Source of the DNA: Streptomyces reniochalinae
GTDB taxonomy: Bacteria; Actinomycetota; Actinomycetes; Streptomycetales; Streptomycetaceae
NCBI RefSeq assembly: GCF_003323735.1
Contig: NZ_QOIM01000041.1
Location: 1 to 64,000 of the forward strand
DNA length: 64,000 nt
Reading direction: 5' to 3'
This document shows positions 16,928 to 25,442 of this stretch, piece by piece (position 1 is the stretch's first letter; each line of letters starts with the position of its first letter). A program made the translations under genes and the position numbers. The notes under the pieces are model-generated. The model did not search any database, was not told the origin of the DNA, and saw only the letters and a list, made by a program, of their open reading frames with translations.

Positions 16928-17992
16928 TCAGGGGGCGAGGGCGGTGCCGGTGACGGGCTGGAGGGCGGCACGCTCCAGCGGCGCGGAGGGATCGATGGCC
17001 AGCGTCGGCGGCGCGGGCTCAGCCCCTGCCCGTACGAGCAGATCCCCGACGGCGGCGATCATGGCGCCGTTGTCGGTGCACAGCCCCAGCGGCGGTACGC
17101 GCAGCGTGATGCCCGCCGCCGCGCACCGCTCCTCGGCCAGGGCGCGGACCCGGGAGTTGGCGGCGACGCCCCCCACGACCACCAGGGTGCCCACCTGGTG
17201 GTCCGCGCAGGCCGCCACGGCTTTGCGGGTCAGCACGTCGGCGACGGCTTCCTGGAGCGCGGCGGCACCGTCGGCCACCGGCAGCGGCGTTGAGGGGGTG
17301 TGGCGCCCGGCCCAGCGCGCCGCGGCGGTCTTCAGCCCGGAGAAGGAGAAGGCGTACGGATCGTTCCCCGGCCCGGTCAGCGGCCGGGGGAAGGCGACGG
17401 CGTGCGGGTCGCCCTCGCGTGCCGCCCGGTCGATGGCGGGGCCGCCCGGGTAGGGCAGGCCGAAGACGCGTGCGACCTTGTCGAAGCACTCGCCCGCCGC
17501 GTCGTCCAGGGTGTCCCCGAGGTGGGCGATCGGCTCGGTGGCCAGGTCCCGCACCAGAACCAGCGAGGTGTGTCCGCCCGAGACGATCAGCACCATGCAG
17601 GGGTCGGGTAGCGGCCCGTGCTCCAGGGTGTCGGCGGCGACGTGCCCGGCCAGGTGGTGCACGCCGTGCAGCGGCACGTCCAGCGCGTGGGCGAGGGCCT
17701 TGGCGCCGGCCACCCCGAGGTGGAGCGCGCCGGAGAGTCCTGGCCCTGCCGTCACCGCGACGGCTCCGACGTCGGACAGGCGCAGTCCGGCGTCCGCCAG
17801 GGCTTGCGCGATCACCGGTTGGAGGGCGTGGAGGTGGGCGCGGGCGGCGATCTCGGGTACGACTCCGCCGTAGCGGGCGTGCTCGGCCATGCTCGACGCG
17901 ACCGCGTGGCCCAGCAGCCGGCCGTCGCGCACCAGTCCCGCGCCGGTCTCGTCGCAGGACGTCTCGATCCCCAGGACGGTCGGAGAGCTCAC
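16928..17992 (-). CDS. tsaD: tRNA N6-threonylcarbamoyladenosine transferase (possible second copy)
   Basis: The product has 354 residues. TsaD transfers the threonylcarbamoyl group from TC-AMP to A37 of ANN-decoding tRNAs, working with TsaB and TsaE. Motifs seen are VLGIETSCDETGAG at the N-terminus, metal-binding HHLAGHVAAD near 110, IVSGGHTSLVLV near 135, and AFSFSGLKTAA near 200. The start at GTG 17992 is six bases beyond AGAAGG; another GTG directly precedes it. The usual partners tsaB, tsaE and rimI are not adjacent and the neighbour is alaS instead, so it may be an accessory copy or a relocated single copy. Confidence 0.9.
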   Translation of the reverse strand: MSSPTVLGIETSCDETGAGLVRDGRLLGHAVASSMAEHARYGGVVPEIAARAHLHALQPVIAQALADAGLRLSDVGAVAVTAGPGLSGALHLGVAGAKALAHALDVPLHGVHHLAGHVAADTLEHGPLPDPCMVLIVSGGHTSLVLVRDLATEPIAHLGDTLDDAAGECFDKVARVFGLPYPGGPAIDRAAREGDPHAVAFPRPLTGPGNDPYAFSFSGLKTAAARWAGRHTPSTPLPVADGAAALQEAVADVLTRKAVAACADHQVGTLVVVGGVAANSRVRALAEERCAAAGITLRVPPLGLCTDNGAMIAAVGDLLVRAGAEPAPPTLAIDPSAPLERAALQPVTGTALAP

Positions 17993-18018
17993 CACACACC
18001 TTCTTGCGTCACATCTGC

Positions 18019-18039
18019 TATTGCAACCACTACGCAATA
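18019..18039 (-). promoter_or_regulatory. TATTGC-N9-GCAATA inverted repeat upstream of tsaD
   Basis: Perfect 6-bp arms flank a 9-bp spacer in an unusually AT-rich pocket 27 bp upstream of the tsaD start. The size and position fit a repressor operator overlapping the tsaD-alaS promoter. The regulator is not identifiable from the window. Confidence 0.45.
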
Positions 18040-18100
18040 AGCCTACGCCGGGTCTGCGGGCGCGGTCGCGCACCGGCCGCGGAGGGGGAGACGTGGACGA

Positions 18101-18119
18101 CGCGCCCCGAAGGGGCGCG
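18101..18119 (-). terminator. Hairpin terminator after the PL8 lyase gene
   Basis: CGCGCCCC and GGGGCGCG form an 8-bp stem with a 3-nt loop, 93 bp beyond the lyase stop codon. It separates the lyase from tsaD on the same strand. Confidence 0.5.
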
Positions 18120-18211
18120 GGGAACCGCGCGACGAGCCACCACCCACCCGCGGCCCCGCACACCGCGAACAGCGGCACCCCCTCGCCGGAACAAGCCCCG
18201 CGGAAAAAGCC

Positions 18212-20785
18212 CTACCGGAGGGTGACGGTGAGGCTGCGCCCGTAGGCGTGGCGGGTGCGGAAGCGTACGAGCGTGCCGCCCCGCGCGTGGCTGACGTGCA
18301 CGCCCTCACCGGCCTCGGCCGGGCGCAGCCGGCGGCCGCGCAGCAGCAGACTCACCTCGTCCCGGCGCATGGTGGGGTCGGAGGCGGCGACGGTCACCCC
18401 GCGCCCCTCGTGCCGCACCAGCACCGAGGCGGGTCCGTCGAGGCGGACACCCGCGACGGTCTGACGGCCCCGCGCGAAGGAGTTGACCGCGAGCAGGCCG
18501 AGCCCCCAGTGGTGGACCGCCTGGAGGCGGGTGGTGTTGGCGAGCACCCGCAGAGCACGGCGGTGACCGTGGCGCTCGGCGTACGCGCCCAGCTCCCGCT
18601 CCGTGGCGTGCGGGACGAGCGCGTAGGCAAAGGAGCGCGGCTCGGCGCCCGCCTCCTGGCGGAACGCGGCGCTGAAGACCCGGCGCGTGACGGGCGTGTC
18701 GGAGTTCGCCGTACGGACCGCGCGGCGGCTGCGGGTCACCGTCTCCAGGCCCACGGTCAGCGGGCGTGGCCGCTCGTCCAGGAAGAGGTAGCCCACCGCG
18801 CCGCCGCGGGTCTCGTTGGCGTACCGCAGCCAGCGCAGCCGTGCCGTGCCCTCGCCGGACCAGGTACCGCCCCCGGCCCGCCGGCCGGTGACGACGAGGT
18901 TGTCGTCCGGGTCCGCGACACGGGCGTCCACCGTGGTCCGCACCGGGCGGCCGCCACGGTCCCCGACACCGGCCGCGAGGACCACGATCTCCTCGTCCAG
19001 CAGAAACCACGACTTGGTCGCCGTCGCGTTCCGGTAGACGGTGAAGTCGTCCGGGAGCCGGTCGTGTTCCGCGTAGGCGACATCGTCCGACTGCACCATG
19101 CCCGCCGCCCCGTAGGCGCCGAGCACCGCTCCGCCCGAGTGCCGGTTGGTGCCGCGCGGAAAGTACACGTACGTGTTCTGCGACTCGGAGGAGGGGGTGA
19201 AGTGCAGCGGGTGGCCGGGGTTGTCGTAGTACGGCTTCCCGTACAGCTCGGGCACCGTCTCGCGCCGCTCCTCGGGCGCCGTCACCCCCGCGAGTCCGTA
19301 CGGGGAGACGGCGGTGTAGTAGTCGACGCCGAACGAGCGCGCCTGGTCCTGGCCCGCGAGGTACAGATAGTGGGCGCCGTCGCCCTGGAACCAGGGCGTC
19401 AAATTCTCCCCGCTCATGTACTCGTACTTGCTGACGCGGTCCGAACTGCGCGAGAGCGCGAAGGCGAAGCCGGGGCGGCGGTGCACCGTCTTGTCCATGG
19501 CGTTGAACGCGGTGCTGCGCGCGGCCGGGTTGAGGTCCTTCGCCGGCACCGACGCGTCGCGCAGGATCTCCGCGTACCGCACCACCGTCAGCGGCGAGGC
19601 GAAGCGGGCCGGATCGGGAGCGTCGGCCGAGGAGCCGGCCACGTGTTTGACGTAGCTCTTGAGCGCGGCGGAGCGCTCGCCGTCCGCGTACGCCGACAGC
19701 GCGGTGACGGCCTCCACGACGGCGGCGCTGTCCGCGTACCCGCCGCCGGTGCGCGAGACGGCGCGCCCCTTGACGATCTCCATCATCCAGCCCTCGAAGA
19801 CGAGCGGCGCGAAGCCGTCGGCGACCCAGCGGTGCACGACCGGGACCAGCGCCGCGGTGTCCGCGCAGCCGGTACGGTCGAGGAGCCCCAGCGCCTGCAC
19901 CGCCCGCGTCAGCAGCCCCTTTCCGTACGACCCGGTGTAGGCGACCGAACCGTGCTGGATGAACGAGCCGTCGGCGTAGTGCCCGTCGGTCACGCCGTGC
20001 CGCACGTGGTAGGGGTCGACGGTCGCGTAGACGGTGAGCTGGTCCTCCAGCGCCTTGCGGACGCGTTTCCCGTCGCCGAGGAGGGCGCCTTGCAGGAGGC
20101 GGTTGGTGGTGATGTCGGCGAGGTTCGCGCCGGTGTGGAACCGGGAGTCCAGGTCGACGTCGCCGTCCTCGCCGTTGCGCAGGTAGGCGTCCATCGAGGC
20201 GATGTAGGTGCGCGTCAGGTCGGGACGCCGCTCGGCGATCTCGTCCGCGAGCAGGACGAGCGTCGCCGTCACGCTGGTGGAGATGCCGATCTCCCAGGTG
20301 AACCAGTTGCCGTAGTAGCCGCGCGACTGGTCGCCGTAGTAGTCCTCGTGGAGCCGGACCAGTCCTTCCACGACACGGCGGCGTGCCGCGGCGCCACCGG
20401 TACCGACCCCGGGCGCACACGACGCCAGCGCGATCTCGTACAGCATCCGGAAGGACGCGTCCAGATGCGCGTCGCTCGTGCCCAGCGGCAGCCCCTCGAA
20501 CAGCTCGCCCTCGCCTGCCGCGTCCAGCTTGGCGAGGTGCGCGGTGGCCGTCTCGGCGAGCGCCGCCAGCTTGGCGGACGTCTCCGGGCGTGCGTTGGAC
20601 TCCCGCGTCCCCGCGAAGAGGGCGACGGCGTTCGCCAGCAGCCGCTCGGTGCCGGCCCCGGCGGCCGCCCCGGCGCCCGTGGCGCCGGAACCCGACGGTG
20701 CCGCGGCGGCGTCGGCCGCGGGGATCACCGCCGCCAGCCCGGCGGCGGACAGGAGGGACAGGACATGTCTGCGCGCGATCTCCAT
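18212..20785 (-). CDS. Secreted polysaccharide lyase family 8 (hyaluronate/chondroitin/xanthan lyase-like)
   Basis: The 857-residue product starts with a twin-arginine-like signal (ARRHVLSLLSAAGLAAV, then an Ala-rich cleavage zone near 28). The PL8 alpha/alpha-toroid follows. The catalytic set is visible: Asn in YYGNWFTWEIG (about 160), then His and Tyr nine residues apart in IQHGSVAYTGSYG (about 277-287), and the Arg-containing HRRPGFAFALSRSS. The rest is the beta-sandwich domain. PL8 enzymes cleave uronic-acid-containing polymers by beta-elimination. The Tat route and substrate are inferred. It is a single-gene unit with a terminator downstream. Confidence 0.88.
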   Translation of the reverse strand: MEIARRHVLSLLSAAGLAAVIPAADAAAAPSGSGATGAGAAAGAGTERLLANAVALFAGTRESNARPETSAKLAALAETATAHLAKLDAAGEGELFEGLPLGTSDAHLDASFRMLYEIALASCAPGVGTGGAAARRRVVEGLVRLHEDYYGDQSRGYYGNWFTWEIGISTSVTATLVLLADEIAERRPDLTRTYIASMDAYLRNGEDGDVDLDSRFHTGANLADITTNRLLQGALLGDGKRVRKALEDQLTVYATVDPYHVRHGVTDGHYADGSFIQHGSVAYTGSYGKGLLTRAVQALGLLDRTGCADTAALVPVVHRWVADGFAPLVFEGWMMEIVKGRAVSRTGGGYADSAAVVEAVTALSAYADGERSAALKSYVKHVAGSSADAPDPARFASPLTVVRYAEILRDASVPAKDLNPAARSTAFNAMDKTVHRRPGFAFALSRSSDRVSKYEYMSGENLTPWFQGDGAHYLYLAGQDQARSFGVDYYTAVSPYGLAGVTAPEERRETVPELYGKPYYDNPGHPLHFTPSSESQNTYVYFPRGTNRHSGGAVLGAYGAAGMVQSDDVAYAEHDRLPDDFTVYRNATATKSWFLLDEEIVVLAAGVGDRGGRPVRTTVDARVADPDDNLVVTGRRAGGGTWSGEGTARLRWLRYANETRGGAVGYLFLDERPRPLTVGLETVTRSRRAVRTANSDTPVTRRVFSAAFRQEAGAEPRSFAYALVPHATERELGAYAERHGHRRALRVLANTTRLQAVHHWGLGLLAVNSFARGRQTVAGVRLDGPASVLVRHEGRGVTVAASDPTMRRDEVSLLLRGRRLRPAEAGEGVHVSHARGGTLVRFRTRHAYGRSLTVTLR

Positions 20786-20994
20786 GGGTCTCCCCCCGGA
20801 AGCCGGACTGACGTGGCGCAGTCAAGCAGCGGGGGAGAGCGGCGACAAGCGGGCGCGCGCACCCGATCGCCGGCCGCCGCGTACCTGCGCACGTCACGCG
20901 CGTGCGGCTGCTGCCGGACGTCGATCCTCCGCGCCCGCTTACGCGGCGGGCGAAAGCCGCGACACGGACACGAAGGAGCGGCGAGCATGAGGCC

Positions 20995-21748
20995 ATGCTG
21001 GAGCGTGTGGCGGTCCTGTCCGACATCCACGGGGTACTCCCCGCACTGGAAGCGGTCCTCGCCGAGCCCGACGTGCGAACGGCGGACCGCATCGTGCTGA
21101 CCGGCGACCTCGCGTCCGGGCCGCAGCCCGTCGAGGTCCTCGACCTGCTCACCGGGCTCGGCGACCGTGCCGTCCGGCTCAAGGGGCAACGCCGACCGCG
21201 AACTGCTGGAGTACCGCCGCGAGGGGCGCCGTCAGATGCCCGACGCCGTCTCACCGTGGGCCGCCGAACAGCTGCGCCCCGACCACCTGGACCTGTTGGG
21301 AAGCCTCCCGCTCACCCGCGAACTGGACGTCGCCGGGGTGGGCCGGGTGCTGTTCTGCCACGCCGTCCCGTCAGACGACGAGGAAGTCGTCCTGGTCGAC
21401 TCTACCCTCGACCACTGGCAGCAGGCGCTCGGCGGCGTGGCCGACGAGATCCGCACCGTGGTCTGCGGCCACACCCACATGCCGTTCGTCCGCCTCGCCC
21501 ACGGGCGCCTGGTGGTCAACCCGGGCAGTGTCGGCATGCCCTACGGCATGCCCGGCGCCCACTGGGCGCTCCTCGGACCCGGCGTCACCCTCCGGCGCAC
21601 GGAGTTCGACATCGAAGCGGCGATTGCGCGGATCGCCGAGAACTCGGCCTTCGACGGGGCCGCCGCCTGGGCCGGCTATTTCCTGCGCGCCCGCGCCACG
21701 GACGCGGAGGCACTGGCCGTCTTCGGACACCAGGGGCCGAACCGGTAG
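20995..21748 (+). pseudogene. YfcE-type metallophosphoesterase, frameshifted
   Basis: Two frames together encode one calcineurin-like phosphoesterase of about 250 residues. The first frame gives VAVLSDIHGVLPAL (metal motif D-x-H), LTGDLASGPQP and up to AVRLKG. The second continues with GNADRELLEYR (the GN-D/E motif), LFCHAVPS and CGHTHMPF (GHTHMP motif), ending at 21748. The join falls in a GGGG run at 21183-21186; three Gs instead of four would restore the whole protein. It is either a recent +1 frameshift or a sequencing error. No programmed-slippage signal is obvious. Confidence 0.85.
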
Positions 21749-21889
21749 GCGCACTGTCGCCCAACCGGCAACCCCGGCTGACTCGTTCCGGTCTCCTTCG
21801 CCACCACCCTGTCGCATAGTGTCCGAACACGTGAACGCTCATGTGCCGGTGCGGCGGCGCGCCGGCACGCCGTCGGGGAGGAAACGCGA

Positions 21890-23128
21890 GTGAAGCCAGC
21901 CCGGGAGAGAAGCGGACGCAAGACCGGCCCCGTCGAGAAGGAGACCGGACGGTGCCCGGTGCGGCACGACGCCGACGGGACGTGGCGCACGGCCACCTAC
22001 GACACCGCAAGGGCCGCACTGCGCGCCGGCGGAACGGTACAGGCGGGGCTCGGCATCGAGACCGTCGAGAAACTGCCCGCCTCCGTACGGCGCCCCGTCC
22101 TCTACCGCGACGGACCCGAACACCGAGAACACCGCCGCCAGACCGCCCGGTACTTCACTCCACGCCGCGTCTCAGAGCACTACCGCGACCTGATGATCCG
22201 CGTCACCGACCAGCAGCTCACCCGGCTGCGGCAGGCGGGCAGCGCTCACCTGTCCGACCTCTCCTTCGTCCTCGCGGCCGAGGTGACCGCCGGCGTCATC
22301 GGCCTGACCGAGAGCAGGCCCGGTCTGCTGCGCCGGCTGGAGCGCTTCTTTCCGGACACGTTCGAAGAGCCCGGCTACACCAGCCTGCGCGGGCTCCGCT
22401 TCATGCTGAGGCGCAACAGGGCGTGGCTGGGGCTCTACTTCGGCGACGTCCGTCCCGCCGTACGCGCCCGCCGTCACGCCCGGCGCGACGATCTCCTCTC
22501 CCACCTGCTGGACGAGGGCTGCACGACGGGGGAGATCCTCGGCGAGTGCGTCACCTTCGCCGCGGCCGGCATGATCACCACCCGCGAGTTCGTGAACGTC
22601 GCCGCCTGGCACCTCTTCGGCGACGACGCGCTCCGCGAGGAGTACCTGACCGCCGACGAGGCGGGACGGCACGCCGTCCTGCACGAGATCCTCCGCCTGG
22701 AGCCCGTCGTCTCCGCCCTGCACCGCAGGACGACCGCGCCGCTCGACCTGCCCGACGGTGACGGCGCCACTGTCACCGTTCCCGCGGGCTCACTGGTCGA
22801 GATACGGGTCGACTACGCCAACCTCGACACCGACGCGTTCGGAGCCGCGCCCGAACGCGTGTGTCCCGCCCGCGGTGCCGATGGCCACCTCCCCGGTCCC
22901 GGCCTCTCCTTCGGTGACGGTCCCCACAAGTGCCCAGGCGCGGCCATCGCCATCCAGGAGACCGATATCTTCCTCACCCGCCTCTTCGCCCTGCCGGGCC
23001 TGCGGATGCGCGACGAGCCCACCGTGCGTATCAAGGAGAGCCTCGGCAGCTACGAGGTACGCGGCCTCGTCGTCACCGTGAACCCGGACCAGGGCCCGGG
23101 CCCGGACCGGGGCCAGGCCGAGGTCTGA
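21890..23128 (+). CDS. Cytochrome P450
   Basis: The product has 412 residues. The heme loop is LSFGDGPHKCPGAAIA (thiolate Cys348) and the K-helix ExxR is EILRLEP (Glu266, Arg269). The I-helix reads AAAGMITTREF (about 223-233), where the usual acidic residue before Thr-Thr is Ile. The Thr pair is kept but the acid-alcohol pair for O2 activation is not. GTG 21890 follows GGAGGAAACGCGA. No ferredoxin or reductase gene is adjacent. The substrate is unknown. Confidence 0.92.
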   Translation: MKPARERSGRKTGPVEKETGRCPVRHDADGTWRTATYDTARAALRAGGTVQAGLGIETVEKLPASVRRPVLYRDGPEHREHRRQTARYFTPRRVSEHYRDLMIRVTDQQLTRLRQAGSAHLSDLSFVLAAEVTAGVIGLTESRPGLLRRLERFFPDTFEEPGYTSLRGLRFMLRRNRAWLGLYFGDVRPAVRARRHARRDDLLSHLLDEGCTTGEILGECVTFAAAGMITTREFVNVAAWHLFGDDALREEYLTADEAGRHAVLHEILRLEPVVSALHRRTTAPLDLPDGDGATVTVPAGSLVEIRVDYANLDTDAFGAAPERVCPARGADGHLPGPGLSFGDGPHKCPGAAIAIQETDIFLTRLFALPGLRMRDEPTVRIKESLGSYEVRGLVVTVNPDQGPGPDRGQAEV

Positions 23129-23133
23129 GTCCG

Positions 23134-23160
23134 GCCTGTGCCGGCTCGGTCGGCACAGGC
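23134..23160 (+). terminator. Hairpin terminator after the P450
   Basis: The arms GCCTGTGCCG (23134-23143) and CGGCACAGGC (23151-23160) are perfectly complementary with a 7-nt loop, a few bases after the P450 stop codon. Confidence 0.65.
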
Positions 23161-23253
23161 TTCGGACCGGCGTCACCGCCCCGGTGCGTGCGTGCACCCG
23201 CCGGGAGCGGTGCCGGTTCGCCGTACGGCTCACCGGTACATGCTGATCCTTCT

Positions 23254-23271
23254 GTACCTACTGGTATGTAC
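23254..23271 (+). promoter_or_regulatory. Imperfect palindrome upstream of the cupin gene
   Basis: GTACCTACTGGTATGTAC matches its reverse complement at 14 of 18 positions and lies about 50 bp upstream of the cupin start in an AT-richer stretch. It resembles TetR- or HxlR-type operators in size. No such regulator gene is next to it. Confidence 0.4.
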
Positions 23272-23319
23272 ACTGCTGGCATTGAGTACTTCCGCATGAG
23301 CACTGGGGAAAGGTCTTCC

Positions 23320-23729
23320 ATGCGTGTTGCCCGGACACCGCAGCCAACCGCCGTCGCACCATCCGAGTTGGTTCACGGCGCTGCATGGCTCGACGAGATC
23401 GCCGGGCCCGAGGGACCGTCACGCTTCCCGGTGAACAGTGTGCACTTCGCGCCGGGCGCCCGTACCGCTTGGCATCGCCATCCCTTCGGCCAGGTCCTGC
23501 ACGTCACTGAGGGGGCGGGGTTCGTCCAGTGCCGGGACGAGGAGATGCACACCCTCCGCGCCGGCGACAGCGTGCGATCGCGCCGGAGGAGTGGCATTGG
23601 CACGGCGCCTCTCCCACCACCTTCATGACACATCTGGCCGTCCAGGAAGTCGCCGAGGACGGTACCGAAGCCGAACGCGGCCCCCACGTCACCGAGGCCG
23701 AATACCTCGCCGGCCCGTCGGCTCACTGA
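23320..23729 (+). pseudogene. Cupin-domain protein, frameshifted
   Basis: The first frame encodes LVHGAAWLDEI, RFPVNSVHFAPGARTAWHRHP and GQVLHVTEGAGF, up to LRAGDSV. The adjacent frame continues IAPEEWHWHGASPTTFMTH to a stop at 23727-23729. Together they form one small single-domain cupin of about 136 residues with the metal histidines WHRHP and WHWHG. Loss of one base after 23574 (gtg-cg-atc) explains the break. GAAAGG six bases before ATG 23320 supports that start. It resembles the small cupins often annotated as (R)-mandelonitrile lyase-like or quercetin-type; the exact activity is unknown. Confidence 0.8.
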
Positions 23730-23757
23730 CCAGTCACAGAGAGAGGCGGCGTCGTTC

Positions 23758-24021
23758 GTGTATGCCAAGCAGTACGAGATCACCCTGCCCGCCGACTACG
23801 ACATGGAGACCATCCGCAAGCGGGTGTCCGAGAGCGGTCACCTCCTCGACGACCGGGCCGGACTGGGACTGAAGGCGTACGTCATCCACCATTGGCAGCT
23901 GCTGCGGTTCGTGCTGTGGGCGGACTCCTCCGTACCGGACGAGGAAGCGACCGAGCGCTACGAAGTGCTGCACCTGTCCGCTCCCGGACTGGGCGACCTG
24001 CCCGAGGGGCGGGACTGGTAA
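23758..24021 (+). pseudogene. DUF4865-like protein, probably internally deleted
   Basis: The open frame encodes 87 residues from a GTG start. Its first 40 or so (YAKQYEITLPADYDMETIRK, ending in LGLKAY) look like the N-terminus of DUF4865 proteins, which are normally about 190 residues. The remainder (LLRFVLWADSSVPDEE, RYEVLHLSAPGLGDLPEG) reads like a C-terminal end. The middle of the domain appears to be missing in frame. It follows the frameshifted cupin by 28 bp, so both belong to a decaying operon. Family assignment is from memory. Confidence 0.55.
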
Positions 24022-24194
24022 CACCTCTGCGCCCGTGCCCGTCACGGCGCGCTGCGCCGTCGAAGTTTCCGCCCTTCGGCGGCCTGCCTGTGATGAGTGC
24101 AGGACCGAGAAGAAATGCTCAGCACTCTCACCTCGGACAACTGCTGTCGCGAGCGCGGTGGAAAGGAGGCGGGCGTGAGCTGATCATTTCCCGT

Positions 24195-24233
24195 AACCGC
24201 TCAGACAGGTGACGGTGGCGGCAGTGAGCGGTT
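24195..24233. terminator. Inverted repeat between convergent genes
   Basis: The perfect 9-bp arms AACCGCTCA (24195-24203) and TGAGCGGTT (24225-24233) enclose a 21-nt loop, between the DUF4865 remnant and the convergent DUF397 gene. It may serve as a terminator. The rest of 24022-24278 shows no gene. Confidence 0.4.
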
Positions 24234-24278
24234 GCCACCGGGTACGGGGGCCTCACGTCCGCTAGAGGGCGACCCGAG

Positions 24279-24497
24279 TCAGCGGTCGTCGGCCTGCTCG
24301 TCGTGTACGTGTGAGAGGAAGGCCGTCCACGCTCGATTGCCGAAGAGGAGCACGGGACCGTGGGGGTCTTTGGAGTCCCGGACGGGAAGGCGCGCGCCGG
24401 TGTGCCCGTCGGCGACCTCCAGGCAGTTACCGCCGTTGTTGGCGCTATAGCTGCTCTTGCGCCACGTTCGGTTGGCGGGACTGGCTGCGCTCGTCAT
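24279..24497 (-). CDS. DUF397-domain protein (Scr2-like)
   Basis: The 72-residue product has the DUF397 signature WRKSSYSANNGGNCLEVAD followed by LPVRDSKDPHGPVLLF and a short C-terminal helix (WTAFLSHV). Such small proteins are nearly always paired with an Scr1/WhiJ-type XRE regulator and are proposed to act as its toxin-like or signalling partner in Streptomyces development. ATG 24497 follows AAAGGAATATCG. It overlaps the 3' end of the regulator gene by 53 bases, so they are co-translated. Confidence 0.9.
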   Translation of the reverse strand: MTSAASPANRTWRKSSYSANNGGNCLEVADGHTGARLPVRDSKDPHGPVLLFGNRAWTAFLSHVHDEQADDR

Positions 24498-25326
24498 CGA
24501 GATATTCCTTTGCCGTTGCCGCAATCAGGTTGAGAGAGGCCTTGGGAGAGAGGGCGTCGGCCATCAACAGATCATAAGCACGCCGCGCTGCTTTGACATC
24601 CGCGAGATCAGCGAACACGTGGCCGCGTACGACTCCGTCGACGTAGACGACATCTGGCCCCTCGTGCATGGTCAGGCCGGCGAAAGCCCCCGGTAGGCCC
24701 GCGTGCGCACCGGTGTCGAACGGGAGCACCTGGAGGACGATGCGCGGGTTGTCGGCGCATGCGAGCAGGTGCTCAAGTTGGCGACCCATGACGCCAGGTC
24801 CGCCGATGGCCCGTCGCAGGACGCTTTCGTCCAGTACCGCCCAGATCTCCGGCGGGGTTTCCTGTTCCAGAAGGCTCTGACGTGTCATTCGTGCGGCCAC
24901 GAGCTCGTGGGCGTTCGGCAGGCGTCCGCCACCGAACACCGCCTGCACGTACTCCTCCGTCTGCAACAACCCCGGCACCACCTGGTTCTCGAAGTCCCAG
25001 ATGCAGGTGGCGTCCTTCTCCAGGTCCACGAAGGGGCGGAACCAGTCCGGGTAGGCGTGCTCGATCACGACGGGCCACAGGCGGGCGAACAGCCCGCCTG
25101 TGCACAGCGCGTCGTCACAGCGTTGGGCGAACTCCTCGCTGGGCACGCGGCTTCCGGACTCGATCCGTGACACGTACGAGTGGGTGCAGAAGGTGCGCCG
25201 TCCCAGCGTGGTCTGGCTCAGGCCGGCTTCCTCTCTGCGGATGCGTAGCTCGGTGCCGAAGTAGGCGAGGGTCGACACCTTGGGGTCGGCCTTGGGGTTG
25301 CCGTCGACATGCTGTTCTGCCGTCAT
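24445..25326 (-). CDS. Scr1/WhiJ-family XRE transcriptional regulator (DUF5753)
   Basis: The 293-residue product has an N-terminal helix-turn-helix (about 24-75: LRIRREEAGLSQTTLGRR, THSYVSRIESGSRVPSEE). A C-terminal DUF5753 region follows (FENQVVPGLLQTEEYVQAV, RMTRQSLLEQETPPEIWAVLD, LPFDTGAHAGLPGAF). The arrangement matches the Scr1-DUF397 pairs of Streptomyces, several of which (WhiJ, BldB-linked) affect aerial growth and antibiotic production. The gene starts at ATG 25326 and diverges from the small gene pair at 25443. It probably autoregulates from the 116-bp divergent spacer. Confidence 0.92.
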   Translation of the reverse strand: MTAEQHVDGNPKADPKVSTLAYFGTELRIRREEAGLSQTTLGRRTFCTHSYVSRIESGSRVPSEEFAQRCDDALCTGGLFARLWPVVIEHAYPDWFRPFVDLEKDATCIWDFENQVVPGLLQTEEYVQAVFGGGRLPNAHELVAARMTRQSLLEQETPPEIWAVLDESVLRRAIGGPGVMGRQLEHLLACADNPRIVLQVLPFDTGAHAGLPGAFAGLTMHEGPDVVYVDGVVRGHVFADLADVKAARRAYDLLMADALSPKASLNLIAATAKEYLDDERSQSRQPNVAQEQL

Positions 25327-25442
25327 CTCGTTCTCCGCGTCTTGACAAGCGCAGGTGCACAGCTCGTGCTCTCCCAGAATTATGTCCGCAGCGCCACGCT
25401 GGGATCACGGAAAGTGAGAATCCCGGAAGAGAGGCGCTGGTG

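Noticed and set aside
14303..17293. 996-codon plus-strand frame opposite alaS and tsaD
   Set aside because: Antisense shadow of two well-supported minus-strand genes.
21160..21200. Programmed frameshifting in the phosphoesterase
   Set aside because: No slippery heptamer or downstream pseudoknot is evident; a simple extra G explains the break.
18248..21254. Frames of about 950 codons on both strands over the PL8 gene
   Set aside because: Composition is Arg/Gly-rich with no domain; the 857-residue PL8 frame explains the DNA.
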